Below, piece by piece: positions 1 to 8,786 of a DNA stretch of 64,000 nt. The stretch is taken from assembly GCF_000259075.1 (NCBI RefSeq), contig NZ_AJKI01000014.1, positions 40,574 through 104,573 of the forward strand. The letters are read 5' to 3'. A model generated the notes under the pieces. The model was not told the DNA's origin and searched no databases. It was given only the letters and a program-made list of their open reading frames with translations. A program made the position numbers and the translations under genes. The stretch is from Marinilabilia salmonicolor JCM 21150 (GTDB lineage: Bacteria; Bacteroidota; Bacteroidia; Bacteroidales; Marinilabiliaceae). Numbering within the stretch: the first letter of the stretch is position 1; the number at the start of each line of letters is the position of its first letter.

Positions 1-769
1 CCAGCCCCACGTAAGTATGAAAAATCGATTCGATAAACCTCACATTTGTGGTGGGCTGCCCATTCTCAAAATCCTGCAACCACAGATCGAAAACTTCGAT
101 CATAAACTGCCCGTATTGCTCTGCAGTGACTGAAAAATCAGCTGCTTTTTTAGGATTATCTTTATCCCGCTCCACAATTGGAATAAACTGCATCCACTCA
201 AAACCCTGTTCCTTGTAGAATTCATACAACTCCCGGGCATAAGGCGCGGAATCACTGGTAATACAGCACATGGCGTTCACTGCCACATTGTGTTGCTGAA
301 GCAGTTTACCGGTTTGCATTACCCTCTCCCAGGAAGGTTGTTCATTTTTCGTCAGACGATATTTATCATGAATATGTTGCGGTCCGTCAATAGAGAGGCC
401 TACCAGAAAATGATATTCTCCCAGAAAATCGGCCCACTCTTCGTCAATAAGCATCCCGTTTGTTTGCAAGCCATTTCCAACCACTTTACCCCGGCCATAC
501 TTTTGCTCCAGCGCCACCACTTTTTTGTAAAACTCCAACCCCATCAGGGTAGGTTCTCCTCCCTGCCAGGTGATGGAAATATTTTCTCCGGATTGCTCCA
601 TCGCCTGTTTTATGAAAACCTCCAAGGTTGCATCACTCATTCTGTGCTGCCTGGACTCCGGATATAATGCTGCTTTCTCAAGATAAAAGCAATATCCACA
701 TCCCAGATTACAATCTGGCCCGGCCGGTTTTACCAAAATTGAATTGAGCGGTTTAAACTTTTTCTTCAT
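1..769 (-). CDS. Radical SAM anaerobic sulfatase-maturase-like protein (3' end outside window)
   Basis: The first 256 residues of a radical SAM enzyme run off the left edge. My translation begins MKKKFKPLNSILVKPAGPDC and carries the cluster motif CNLGCGYC (Cys20, Cys24, Cys27; CX3CX2C), followed by ITWQGGEPTLMG and later GLSIDGPQHIHDKYR. This pattern is that of anaerobic sulfatase-maturating enzymes, which oxidise an active-site Cys or Ser of sulfatases to formylglycine using SAM and extra Fe-S clusters in the C-terminal SPASM domain, which is not visible here. GGAGG directly abuts the ATG at 769, which is close for a Shine-Dalgarno site, but no upstream in-frame start was seen. No sulfatase gene is in the window, so the substrate is unknown. 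Another SPASM-type maturase cannot be excluded. Confidence 0.8.
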   Translation of the reverse strand, partial: MKKKFKPLNSILVKPAGPDCNLGCGYCFYLEKAALYPESRQHRMSDATLEVFIKQAMEQSGENISITWQGGEPTLMGLEFYKKVVALEQKYGRGKVVGNGLQTNGMLIDEEWADFLGEYHFLVGLSIDGPQHIHDKYRLTKNEQPSWERVMQTGKLLQQHNVAVNAMCCITSDSAPYARELYEFYKEQGFEWMQFIPIVERDKDNPKKAADFSVTAEQYGQFMIEVFDLWLQDFENGQPTTNVRFIESIFHTYVGL

Positions 770-864
770 CCTCCGAAAATAATAAAATCAACACACACCA
801 TAGATAAACTGCCCGTCATTAACCTAATAGTACGATCAAAAAATACTATTTCATATTTTACATT

Positions 865-947
865 CCCTTTTCCCTTTCTGCATCGTTAAAATTTTTCACC
901 GTAGCTATGGCTATGCCTCAAAATTTTGCCTTGCAGAAAGGAAAAAT
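865..947. repeat. Long imperfect palindrome between gcvP and the maturase gene
   Basis: Outer arms TTTTCCCTTTCTGCA (868-882) and TGCAGAAAGGAAAAA (932-946) are complementary at 14 of 15 positions. Inner arms share AAAATTTT and TAGC around the centre near 907-909. The whole can fold into a stem-loop of about 80 nt. It lies just after the gcvP stop on the minus strand and could end or stabilise that transcript, or be a REP-like element. Confidence 0.6.
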
Positions 948-968
948 AAAAGCAAAATATTTGAAACA

Positions 969-3866
969 CTATTTTACGAACGTACTACTAGTTTCAGAGG
1001 GCTCATCATAACTTTCCATTGGCTCACAGGTACACACCAGGTTTCTGTCTCCCCAGGCATCATCCACCCGTGCCACAGCCGGCCAGAATTTATTCTCACG
1101 AACCCAGGCCAGTGGGAAGGCTGCTTTTTCGCGTCCGTAAGGCCTTTCCCAGGCATCCGTTACCACAACCCTGTCGGGGTGTGGCGCATTCTTCAGCACA
1201 TTATTGTCTCTGTCGGCAATTCCGGCCTCCACCTCTTTAACTTCAGCATAAATTGCTTTCAATGCATCGACAAACCGGTCAAGTTCCTCCTTCGATTCAC
1301 TTTCGGTCGGTTCAATCATTAGCGTCCCATGGACAGGAAAAGAGACCGTAGGTGCATGATATCCATAATCCATCAAACGCTTGGCAATGTCTATCTCACT
1401 AATCCCGGTTGCCGCCTTCAGCTTCCGGCATTCAAGAATCATTTCATGTCCCACACGACCACTCTCACCAGAGTATAGGATTCCGTAATCATCTTTCAGC
1501 TCAACCGCCAGATAATTAGCATTCAGGATGGCCATTTTGGTGGCCCGGGTGAGTCCTTCTGCCCCCATCATCTTAATGTAACCATAGGTAATGGGTAACA
1601 CACCGGGGCTTCCCCAGGGAGCTGCGGCAACAGCCGAAATGCCATCCCGAAGGTTATCAATGACAGTATGGCCCGGCAAAAAGCCTTTAAGGTGCTCCGC
1701 CACGGCAATTGGTCCAACTCCCGGACCGCCGCCACCATGCGGAATGGCAAAAGTCTTGTGCAAATTGAGATGACATACATCGGCCCCAATGATTCCGGGA
1801 CTGGTAATTCCCACCTGGGCATTCATATTTGCACCATCCATATATACTTGTCCACCGTACTGGTGAATAATGCTGCAAACTTCCAGAATAGAAGATTCAA
1901 AAACTCCATGAGTGGATGGATAGGTAACCATAATGCAAGACAGCTCCTCACTGTGCTTTTCTGCTTTTCCTCTCAGATCCTCCACATCTATATTTCCTTT
2001 GTCATCGCACTTAACCACCACCACTTTCATGCCTGCCATCACCGCACTGGCAGGATTGGTTCCGTGAGCAGATGACGGTATAAGCGCAACATTTCGATGT
2101 CCCTGATTGCGGCTCTCATGATAGGTTCGAATGACCATCAGGCCGGCATACTCCCCTGCAGCACCTGAATTGGGTTGAAGACTCACATCCGCAAGACCTG
2201 TAATTTCAGCCAGGTCAGCTCTTAGTTCGTCCATTAACTCATGATATCCCCGTGCCTGCTCTATGGGCACAAACGGATGAATAGAAGTAAAGCCGGACCA
2301 GGTAAGGCCAAACAATTCCGACGCGGCATTAAGCTTCATGGTACAGGAGCCCAGAGAAATCATGGAGTGAGCCAGAGAAATATCCTTTCGTTCCAAACGC
2401 TTAATGTAACGCATCATTTCTGTTTCGGAACGGTAAATATTAAATACCTCTTGCTCCATAAAGGCACTTTCCCGTATAAATTTTTGCTCCAACGAATTAT
2501 CTTCAGAAAAATCCTCGACATTCACACTGGTTTCATCCACCATGCCGGTGATGATGTCCACCAATTCCTGAACATCACTCTCAGAGGTGGTTTCATCAAG
2601 GCTGATTCCGATAAGCGTCGGGTCATCAAAATATCTGAGATTAATCTTCCTTTTGAGCATTTTTTGCCTTAAATCATCCACCGTCAATTGCCGGGGTAAT
2701 GCAAACAGTACAGTATCAAAAAAATTACGATTAAAAACCTTGAACCCTTTGCTTTCAAGGGCTCTTTGAAGCTGAACTGTTTGTTTGTGCACACGGCCTG
2801 CCATTTCTTTCAGCCCCTCAGATCCGTGCCAAACACCATAAAAGCCGGCCATTGTAGCCAACAGAGCCTGCGCAGTACAAATATTGGAAGTTGCCTTTTC
2901 TCTTTTGATATGCTGTTCACGGGTCTGAAGTGCCATTCGCAACGCAGGGTGACCTGTGACATCTTTCGATACACCAATAATGCGGCCCGGCAGTGATCGT
3001 TTATACTTTTCCGATGTGGCAAAAAATGCTGCATGTGGACCTCCGTAATAAAGTGGCACACCAAAACGCTGAGAGGAACCGAAAACAATATCCGCACCCC
3101 ATTCGCCGGGAGGAGTAATCAGCGCTAATGAAAGCAAATCTGCCGCCACTGCCACTCGTCCTCCATTTGCATGAACAGTTTCTGTAAAACCACTAAAATC
3201 TCTTATTTCTCCACGGGAATCCGGATATTGCACAATTGCACCAAAGTGACGGGATCCATCATAAACATTGTTGCTAACCTCGACAAACTCCAGTTTTATG
3301 CCCAGAGGAACAGCTCTGGTCTCCAGCACCGCCCTGGTCTGCGGCCAGATATGTTCATCCACCAGACAAGAGTCAACGCCTGACTTTACCTGATCTCTGC
3401 TTCTGGTATTAAACATCATAATCATTGCCTCGGCCGCCGCGGTAGCTTCATCGAGCAATGAGGCATTTGCCAGAGGAAGTGCTGTCAACTCCGACACCAT
3501 GGTCTGAAAATTCAGCAAAGCTTCCAGCCGTCCCTGCGAGATTTCAGCCTGATAAGGAGTATAAGAGGTGTACCACACCGGATTTTCCAAAACATTACGG
3601 ATAATAACAGAAGGCGTAAACGTATTATAATAGCCCATACCGATATAAGTCCTGAAAATTTCATTGCGTGCTGCAATTCCACTTATCCGCTGCAAATACT
3701 CCTGCTCGGACAAAGCTGGCGACAAATTCAGCTCTTTATTCATTCGGATACCATCAGGAACTGCCTGATTGATCAGGTCATCCAGAGATGAAGCCCCAAC
3801 ACGCTCAAGCATCAGGTCTGTTTCGCGGGCGTCTGGCCCGATGTGCCGGTCTGCAAATTGACTCAT
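969..3866 (-). CDS. gcvP: Glycine dehydrogenase (aminomethyl-transferring), P-protein
   Basis: A 965-residue protein of the full length expected for the single-chain P-protein of the glycine cleavage system. It decarboxylates glycine with pyridoxal phosphate and passes the aminomethyl group to lipoyl-GcvH in the cytoplasm. The N-terminus MSQFADRHIGPDARE contains the family's FxxRHIGP signature. The PLP lysine motif is seen as LNLHKTFAIPHGGGGPGVGP near residue 700, preceded by SAHGTNPASA and YPSTHGVFE. Both P1- and P2-like halves are present without a break. gcvT and gcvH are not adjacent, as is common in Bacteroidota. I saw no glycine riboswitch in the 178 bases upstream. Confidence 0.97.
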   Translation of the reverse strand: MSQFADRHIGPDARETDLMLERVGASSLDDLINQAVPDGIRMNKELNLSPALSEQEYLQRISGIAARNEIFRTYIGMGYYNTFTPSVIIRNVLENPVWYTSYTPYQAEISQGRLEALLNFQTMVSELTALPLANASLLDEATAAAEAMIMMFNTRSRDQVKSGVDSCLVDEHIWPQTRAVLETRAVPLGIKLEFVEVSNNVYDGSRHFGAIVQYPDSRGEIRDFSGFTETVHANGGRVAVAADLLSLALITPPGEWGADIVFGSSQRFGVPLYYGGPHAAFFATSEKYKRSLPGRIIGVSKDVTGHPALRMALQTREQHIKREKATSNICTAQALLATMAGFYGVWHGSEGLKEMAGRVHKQTVQLQRALESKGFKVFNRNFFDTVLFALPRQLTVDDLRQKMLKRKINLRYFDDPTLIGISLDETTSESDVQELVDIITGMVDETSVNVEDFSEDNSLEQKFIRESAFMEQEVFNIYRSETEMMRYIKRLERKDISLAHSMISLGSCTMKLNAASELFGLTWSGFTSIHPFVPIEQARGYHELMDELRADLAEITGLADVSLQPNSGAAGEYAGLMVIRTYHESRNQGHRNVALIPSSAHGTNPASAVMAGMKVVVVKCDDKGNIDVEDLRGKAEKHSEELSCIMVTYPSTHGVFESSILEVCSIIHQYGGQVYMDGANMNAQVGITSPGIIGADVCHLNLHKTFAIPHGGGGPGVGPIAVAEHLKGFLPGHTVIDNLRDGISAVAAAPWGSPGVLPITYGYIKMMGAEGLTRATKMAILNANYLAVELKDDYGILYSGESGRVGHEMILECRKLKAATGISEIDIAKRLMDYGYHAPTVSFPVHGTLMIEPTESESKEELDRFVDALKAIYAEVKEVEAGIADRDNNVLKNAPHPDRVVVTDAWERPYGREKAAFPLAWVRENKFWPAVARVDDAWGDRNLVCTCEPMESYDEPSETSSTFVK

Positions 3867-3987
3867 ATCGAACTATTTGGATAAAATATTAACTTTCAAA
3901 AAATGACTCAGGAATAAGTTTATAAAAGAACTAATAATTTCCAATTCCCACCAATGATTTTTATCAAAAGTCAGTCCGACAGAATCA

Positions 3988-3995
3988 CCCCCCCC
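3988..3995. repeat. C8 homopolymer in the gcvP / AraC-type regulator divergent spacer
   Basis: A run of eight C lies 50 bases upstream of the regulator ATG at 4045, within the 178-base spacer between divergent genes. Runs of this length can slip, and in this position slippage would change promoter spacing. No direct evidence of variation is available from one sequence. Confidence 0.5.
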
Positions 3996-4044
3996 AAATT
4001 CCTAAAAAATAGTAATTTTAGATTCCCAATTTTATGAAGTTAGT

Positions 4045-5682
4045 ATGAAAAGAGTCCTACCTAGTCGGAAAACCAAAACAGATAAGCCGGTCAATTCAAA
4101 TTGCATCCGACTGTTAACATATACGCTACACTTAAAAGAAGTCATCAACAACAAGAAATTATTAAGTGTACTGCTAATTTTCCTGCTATTTGGTACACTC
4201 GCCCTTTCTCAGGAAAAAAACATTCGGATCATTGTAGAGTCATTGCCCGGAAGCACGCCATCTGCAGACACTATTTTTGTGTGCGGCAATTTCAACAACT
4301 GGCGAATTAATGATCCCGACTACCGCCTTCAAAGACAGCCCGACGGAAAACTATTTGTGACAATTCCACAAAACCAGGATACCATTGAGTTTAAATTTTC
4401 GAGAGGCGACTGGATGAAAATGGAGACCAATGCCAACAATTCCCATCTTCCCAACCGACAGTTGGCCGGTGAAATAAAAGAACCTGTAATGGTAAGAATT
4501 GAGAACTGGCAGGATATTGGAGGCCAAAGATCACTGCCTTTCTATGTTTTAATTTTATCTGCAGCTATCCTCAACGGGATTTTCCTGATCTTTCTGATAA
4601 AGAGAAAAGGACAAAAATACGACCGGAAGAAAAGTTCCAGAACAATACTCTGGTCTCTCTTCCTTATTTCGATATTACTGGGTGCTGTCCTTTTTGAATT
4701 TGCCAATCCGGTTTGGAAATTCAGGCTGATGCTGGGTTTTGAAACACTTTTATTTGCAGCAGCTCCTCTTGCTCTGATTTTTCTTAAGTCTTTCTATCCC
4801 ACAGACAACACCCCCCTTGCCTTACCTCACTGGATTCCGGCACTCTTGGTTTTTCTTTTTAACACTCTTCGCTTTTCAGGAATCTGGAGGGCTCAATGGC
4901 TGCAATCACAAATAATAAGCGATTATTTTATTCCTGATGTTCTTTTATTATCCCTTGGAACGATTCTCTTTGTCGCATATATTCTTAGCTTCCTTTATAA
5001 AATGCCCGGTGGTAAAAAGAAAAAAAACAGGGGGAACGACATTCATAATTCACCAATGTTCTCCCCTGAAATTCCTGATCTAATCATCACTGCCGAAAAT
5101 AAAACCAGTCAGCATCGGTTGCCGGAATGGTCCTTTTTGAAACTGGGAACTGCCATCAACCTGCTGGCTGTGGCATCAGGAGTAATTCTTTTTATTCTAA
5201 ATGAATCAAAGGGCTTCATTATTCAGAACTATCAGGACATTCCTTTTTCCATCGCATCTCTGCAATTGTTCGTTATCTTCTATTATGTCTATTTCAATGA
5301 ATCTCTTTTTCTACCCTCAAAAAACATTCATGAAAATGAACCAGACCTGGAACTGGCCGGAAAAATCCTGAATTTCATGCAAACTAAAAAGCCCTACCTC
5401 GATACAGAGCTCACTTTAGCAGGATTTGCTGAGAGACTGGAAATAAAACCTCATAGCATCTCCAAAACAATCAACGATTGCTTCAATAAAAACTTCAGGG
5501 ATTTTCTGAATGAATTCAGGGTTATTGAGTTCATCCAAAAAATCAATTCAGGAAGTGCCAAAAACCGTACTTTTTTATATCTGGCCCATGAATCAGGATT
5601 CAATTCCAAATCTACCTTCAACCTGGCCTTCAAAAAAGTCACGGGTTTGTCTCCCCGGGAATATTTCAATACAAAAAGCTGA
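4045..5682 (+). CDS. Membrane AraC-type regulator with CBM20/48-like outer domain and seven membrane segments
   Basis: 545 residues. After a long basic N-region a signal-like helix (about 38-56, ending ALSQ) is followed by a beta-sandwich-like domain (about 60-152) with FVCGNFNNW, FKFSRGDWMKME and NSHLPNRQ, the pattern of CBM20/CBM48-type starch-binding modules. Seven hydrophobic segments follow, near 163-185, 201-221, 228-249, 262-281, 294-318, 363-386 and 398-417. Positive loops (KRKGQKYDRKK; KKKKNRG) fit a periplasmic N-domain and cytoplasmic C-terminus. The C-terminus (about 435-545) is an AraC HTH: LTLAGFAERLEIKPHSISKTI, then FLYLAHESGFNSKSTFNLAFKKVTGLSPREY. It would sense alpha-glucan outside and bind DNA inside. 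The downstream amylase is the nearest candidate target. The N-region before the signal helix is unusually long, so the start may lie downstream. Domain assignment is from motifs only. Confidence 0.85.
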   Translation: MKRVLPSRKTKTDKPVNSNCIRLLTYTLHLKEVINNKKLLSVLLIFLLFGTLALSQEKNIRIIVESLPGSTPSADTIFVCGNFNNWRINDPDYRLQRQPDGKLFVTIPQNQDTIEFKFSRGDWMKMETNANNSHLPNRQLAGEIKEPVMVRIENWQDIGGQRSLPFYVLILSAAILNGIFLIFLIKRKGQKYDRKKSSRTILWSLFLISILLGAVLFEFANPVWKFRLMLGFETLLFAAAPLALIFLKSFYPTDNTPLALPHWIPALLVFLFNTLRFSGIWRAQWLQSQIISDYFIPDVLLLSLGTILFVAYILSFLYKMPGGKKKKNRGNDIHNSPMFSPEIPDLIITAENKTSQHRLPEWSFLKLGTAINLLAVASGVILFILNESKGFIIQNYQDIPFSIASLQLFVIFYYVYFNESLFLPSKNIHENEPDLELAGKILNFMQTKKPYLDTELTLAGFAERLEIKPHSISKTINDCFNKNFRDFLNEFRVIEFIQKINSGSAKNRTFLYLAHESGFNSKSTFNLAFKKVTGLSPREYFNTKS

Positions 5683-5797
5683 AGTTTATGATTACATGTG
5701 TCTTTTAAAAAATTGCTTCGTGGCATACCCTTGCATTTTAATTAAAATGGAAAGAATCTTTTATGACCAAACGATATTCCCGGCCATAGCAATAAAA

Positions 5798-5964
5798 GGC
5801 TATAGTTTAAAATAACGTTTTTGCAATCAGAGATTGCTTCGGGCAAGGCCCTCGCAATAAACAAAGTCGGCCAACACATTCCATATAAAAATAAAAAACG
5901 TTCATTGCTAGGACTCAGCCCGAAGCATTCTCTAAACATACACACGCAACTATAAATTAAAGCC
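5798..5964. mobile_element. MITE-like element, family I, copy 1
   Basis: Begins GGCTATAGTTTAAAATAACG and ends AACTATAAATTAAAGCC, which are imperfect inverted ends. It is flanked by CAATAAAA (5790-5797) and CAACAAAA (5965-5972), an 8-bp direct repeat with one mismatch, as expected for a target-site duplication. An internal stem pairs AGAGATTGCTTCGGG with CCCGAAGCATTCTCT. A shorter copy lies on the other side of the amylase gene (8600-8696). It contains no protein-coding gene. The rest of the spacer before the amylase holds only a 16-bp palindrome (CATTTTAATTAAAATG, 5734-5749) and an unassigned promoter. Confidence 0.75.
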
Positions 5965-6173
5965 CAACAAAAACACAACCCGCTTCTAAACAACGCCTTA
6001 TACCTCCTAAAAGACAAATCAGCACTTACTTAATGGTCCTAAAACCCAAAATCAGTCGATTTTCGCCATCCTTTTTACAATATTGCCCATACTAAAATTT
6101 ACTTCCCGCCATACAAAATCCCTTCAGTATGCAAAACGGGAATAGTATTAACAATCACAAAATTCCAGGTAAA

Positions 6174-8507
6174 ATGAAAAAAATCTTTACTATGATGGGC
6201 ATCTGTTTGCTGATGCTTTCCAATGGGTCTCTATTGCAGGCCCAGAATGATGTAATGCTTCAGGCTTTTTACTGGGATGTCCCTGTGGATGCCGCAAACA
6301 ACAACGGTCATTGGTGGGACAACCTTTACAACAAAGCCGATGATTTCAAAGAAATTGGGATTACCGGCATATGGATTCCCTCTCCGGCCAAAGGAAATTG
6401 GGGAATATATGATATGGGGTACGGAATCTACGACCATTACGATCTGGGAGATTACAACCAGAAAGGATCTGTTGAAACAAGATTTGGGAGTCGTCAGGAA
6501 TTACAGAGCATGATCTCTGCCATGCATGACACCAGCAACGGGAAGCCCAAAGTGGAAGTCTATGCGGATATTATTTTGAATCACATGTATTCATCTGATG
6601 AAGATGCAGAAGTCAACCCTGCTGTCAAACAATATGTTTTTGATGAAGCCTACCGCAACGGGCAGCAATATGTACCCTATCCGACCAACGAAATCATATG
6701 GACTATTGAAAATGCTCAGGCGGGCGACTATTACATTAAATTCAAAGGTTTTTATCTGGATTATGCTGCTTCTTACCAGGAACGCGCCTACGACATTCAG
6801 ATAGATTACAACGACACAGGGTTTGGAAGTTCCTACTCCTGGGAAAGTGAGCCCAACAACGGGAACGGTGATACCAATACCTTCCCTGCTTCTGGCGAAA
6901 CGGTGAGAGCATTTATCAACTCGGAAGGAGACATCGATGAATTTAAGGTCGTTGCCCCAGGAGGAAAAGACATCGTTATAAAACTCACTGCCAGACGACA
7001 GGCAGGAGAAGAATGGCTCTGGGCAGATCAGACCCATGGTTTTTATCCTTTTGAAATATGGTACAACGGTCAAAACTTTGCTGTCAATGAGCTTAAAGCC
7101 ATCACTAACACAGGAATCTCTTATGTAAATCACACCGGCCAGGGAGAAGCCAATCTGGTTTGGGATTATTCCTATTTCCACCCGGTGGATGAGAATGACT
7201 GGCTCGGCAACTGGGGATCGGGAGATGAAATTATTTCCAATACCAAAGGGTTTGGTAATGATTTGAATACCTTTGACGCAAGAGTTCAATCCCGAATGAA
7301 TGACTGGGGAATATGGCTGAGTGATGAAATTAATTTTGACGGATACAGACTCGATTTTGTACGTGGTTTTCAGGAAGCTTATGTGGCCAACTGGATTTCG
7401 AACCTGCCTCTTATCAATGATCAGCAAAGATTTATCGTTGGTGAATACTGGGGATCCGCATCAAGTATCCAAAGCTGGGTAAACAATGTGGCTGCCAACG
7501 GAGCTGATGCCGATGCTTTCGACTTCCCTTTGAAATCTACATTATCAAATATGTGTAACGGCGATGAAAGCTTCGATATGAACTGGCTCAACCATGCAGG
7601 AATGATCAGAAATGCTGATGGTAACAGCCTCCCGGGAACTTCAGTTGTTACCTTTCTCGACAATCACGACACCGGAAAAGAACACGACAAATGGGTGACC
7701 AAAGACTGGCATCTCGGATATGCCTATATGCTGACACACGAAGGAAAACCATGTATTTTTTATCCTCACCTATACGGAGTGAACCTTGTGGACAATCATG
7801 ATGCTTCAGTACAAATTCAGGTTCCGGCTTCTCTGAAAGAGGATCTAAAAAAGCTGATTTTCATAAGAAACACCTATCTCAACGGTGGTTTATCTGTGAT
7901 GAGTGAATCAGGAAATCCGTATCCCTCTTCCGACACCCACGATGTATATGTGGCAAGAAGAGAGGGAAACAGCAGCAAGAGCGGAGCCATTGTGGTGCTT
8001 AACAACAGCAACTCAACCAAAGGTCTTTGGGTGGATGCAACACCGCAGGGATGGACCTCGTGGACGGATAAGACTCTGGTGAATGCATTTGACGAAACAC
8101 AAACCAGCCAGGTGTTCGGGGATGGCAGAGTATGGGTAGAAGCACCGGCACGTGGTTATGCAGTTTATGTGCTTCAGGAGGATTATGAAATTTACAATGA
8201 TTTAAAAACTGTAACATCGGACAATGCCTTCCAGAACCAAACACCAGGTAATCAGAAGGATGACAAAATGAGTGTTTTCCCAAATCCTGTAAATGCTGGT
8301 CAGTCAATTCAGGTGTCAGGAGCCTTCGAAGGAGCAGTTCAGATTCAGCTTTTCGATAAACAGGGCCGGATGGTCTTTCACCAGAAAGAGGTCAAAACAA
8401 TAGGTAATGATCTTAGCATCACCTGCCCTGTCATCAACCGGGGCGATTACATCCTCAGCGTAAAAGATTCAGAAAAATCGGAAAGTCGGTTTATCTCAGT
8501 ACAATAA
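6174..8507 (+). CDS. Secreted alpha-amylase (GH13) with PPC-like insert and T9SS sorting domain
   Basis: An open frame begins at 6129, but the fifteen extra residues precede a typical signal peptide starting MKKIFTMMGICLLML, so I take ATG 6174. Counting from 6129, the GH13 motifs are DIILNH (D147, H152), GYRLDFVRG (D409, nucleophile), GEYWG (E439, acid/base) and LDNHD (H513, D514), so all catalytic residues are present. The B-domain region (about 190-320) carries an insert with YSWESEPNNGNGD then SEGDIDEFKV, the pattern of PPC-type beta-sandwich domains. The C-terminus (about 713-792, SVFPNPVNAGQ to RFISVQ) is a T9SS type A sorting domain, so the enzyme should be exported through the T9SS to hydrolyse alpha-1,4-glucan outside the cell. 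It lies downstream of the CBM-AraC regulator. Confidence 0.92.
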   Translation: MKKIFTMMGICLLMLSNGSLLQAQNDVMLQAFYWDVPVDAANNNGHWWDNLYNKADDFKEIGITGIWIPSPAKGNWGIYDMGYGIYDHYDLGDYNQKGSVETRFGSRQELQSMISAMHDTSNGKPKVEVYADIILNHMYSSDEDAEVNPAVKQYVFDEAYRNGQQYVPYPTNEIIWTIENAQAGDYYIKFKGFYLDYAASYQERAYDIQIDYNDTGFGSSYSWESEPNNGNGDTNTFPASGETVRAFINSEGDIDEFKVVAPGGKDIVIKLTARRQAGEEWLWADQTHGFYPFEIWYNGQNFAVNELKAITNTGISYVNHTGQGEANLVWDYSYFHPVDENDWLGNWGSGDEIISNTKGFGNDLNTFDARVQSRMNDWGIWLSDEINFDGYRLDFVRGFQEAYVANWISNLPLINDQQRFIVGEYWGSASSIQSWVNNVAANGADADAFDFPLKSTLSNMCNGDESFDMNWLNHAGMIRNADGNSLPGTSVVTFLDNHDTGKEHDKWVTKDWHLGYAYMLTHEGKPCIFYPHLYGVNLVDNHDASVQIQVPASLKEDLKKLIFIRNTYLNGGLSVMSESGNPYPSSDTHDVYVARREGNSSKSGAIVVLNNSNSTKGLWVDATPQGWTSWTDKTLVNAFDETQTSQVFGDGRVWVEAPARGYAVYVLQEDYEIYNDLKTVTSDNAFQNQTPGNQKDDKMSVFPNPVNAGQSIQVSGAFEGAVQIQLFDKQGRMVFHQKEVKTIGNDLSITCPVINRGDYILSVKDSEKSESRFISVQ

Positions 8508-8533
8508 ATCCGTAAACCATTAAATTTTGGAAG

Positions 8534-8565
8534 AAACAGCCCCACGTATGCAACCGGGGCTGTTT
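8534..8565 (+). terminator. Terminator hairpin after the amylase gene
   Basis: Arms AAACAGCCCC (8534-8543) and GGGGCTGTTT (8556-8565) form a perfect 10-bp stem 26 bases after the stop codon. The T-tract is short. Confidence 0.75.
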
Positions 8566-8599
8566 ATATCAAAATTATAATCTGCAAAGAAAATATTTA

Positions 8600-8696
8600 G
8601 GCTATAGTTTAAAATAACGTTTTTGGAATTAGAGATTGCTTCGGTCGTTGCCAGAAGCAATCTTTAAACACCCACACGCAACTATAAACTTAAGCC
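8600..8696. mobile_element. MITE-like element, family I, copy 2
   Basis: A 97-bp element starts GGCTATAGTTTAAAATAACG and ends ACTATAAACTTAAGCC. It is flanked by perfect 8-bp direct repeats AATATTTA (8592-8599 and 8697-8704), a clear target-site duplication. The centre has a perfect 10-bp stem AGATTGCTTC/GAAGCAATCT. It shares ends and stem with the 167-bp copy at 5798-5964, which has about 70 extra internal bases. Confidence 0.85.
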
Positions 8697-8786
8697 AATA
8701 TTTATTTGAACTCACTGTAAAAGTTCAGTTTGTATTATTCAAATCATTGGTGTCCGGTTAAAAAATAGAAAAAGGAAAATCCATCG

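Noticed and set aside
290..667. 125-residue plus-strand ORF
   Set aside because: Shadow of the radical SAM gene on the minus strand, which has the CX3CX2C motif.
3867..4044. Glycine riboswitch before gcvP
   Set aside because: The 178-base spacer lacks the conserved paired aptamer pattern; nothing recognisable was found.
5734..5749. 16-bp palindrome CATTTTAATTAAAATG as an operator
   Set aside because: Pure AT symmetry arises easily by chance and it follows a gene's 3' end; no repeat of it was seen at other starch promoters.
6591..7427. 278-residue minus-strand ORF opposite the amylase
   Set aside because: Antisense shadow of an intact GH13 gene with catalytic motifs on the plus strand; low-complexity translation.
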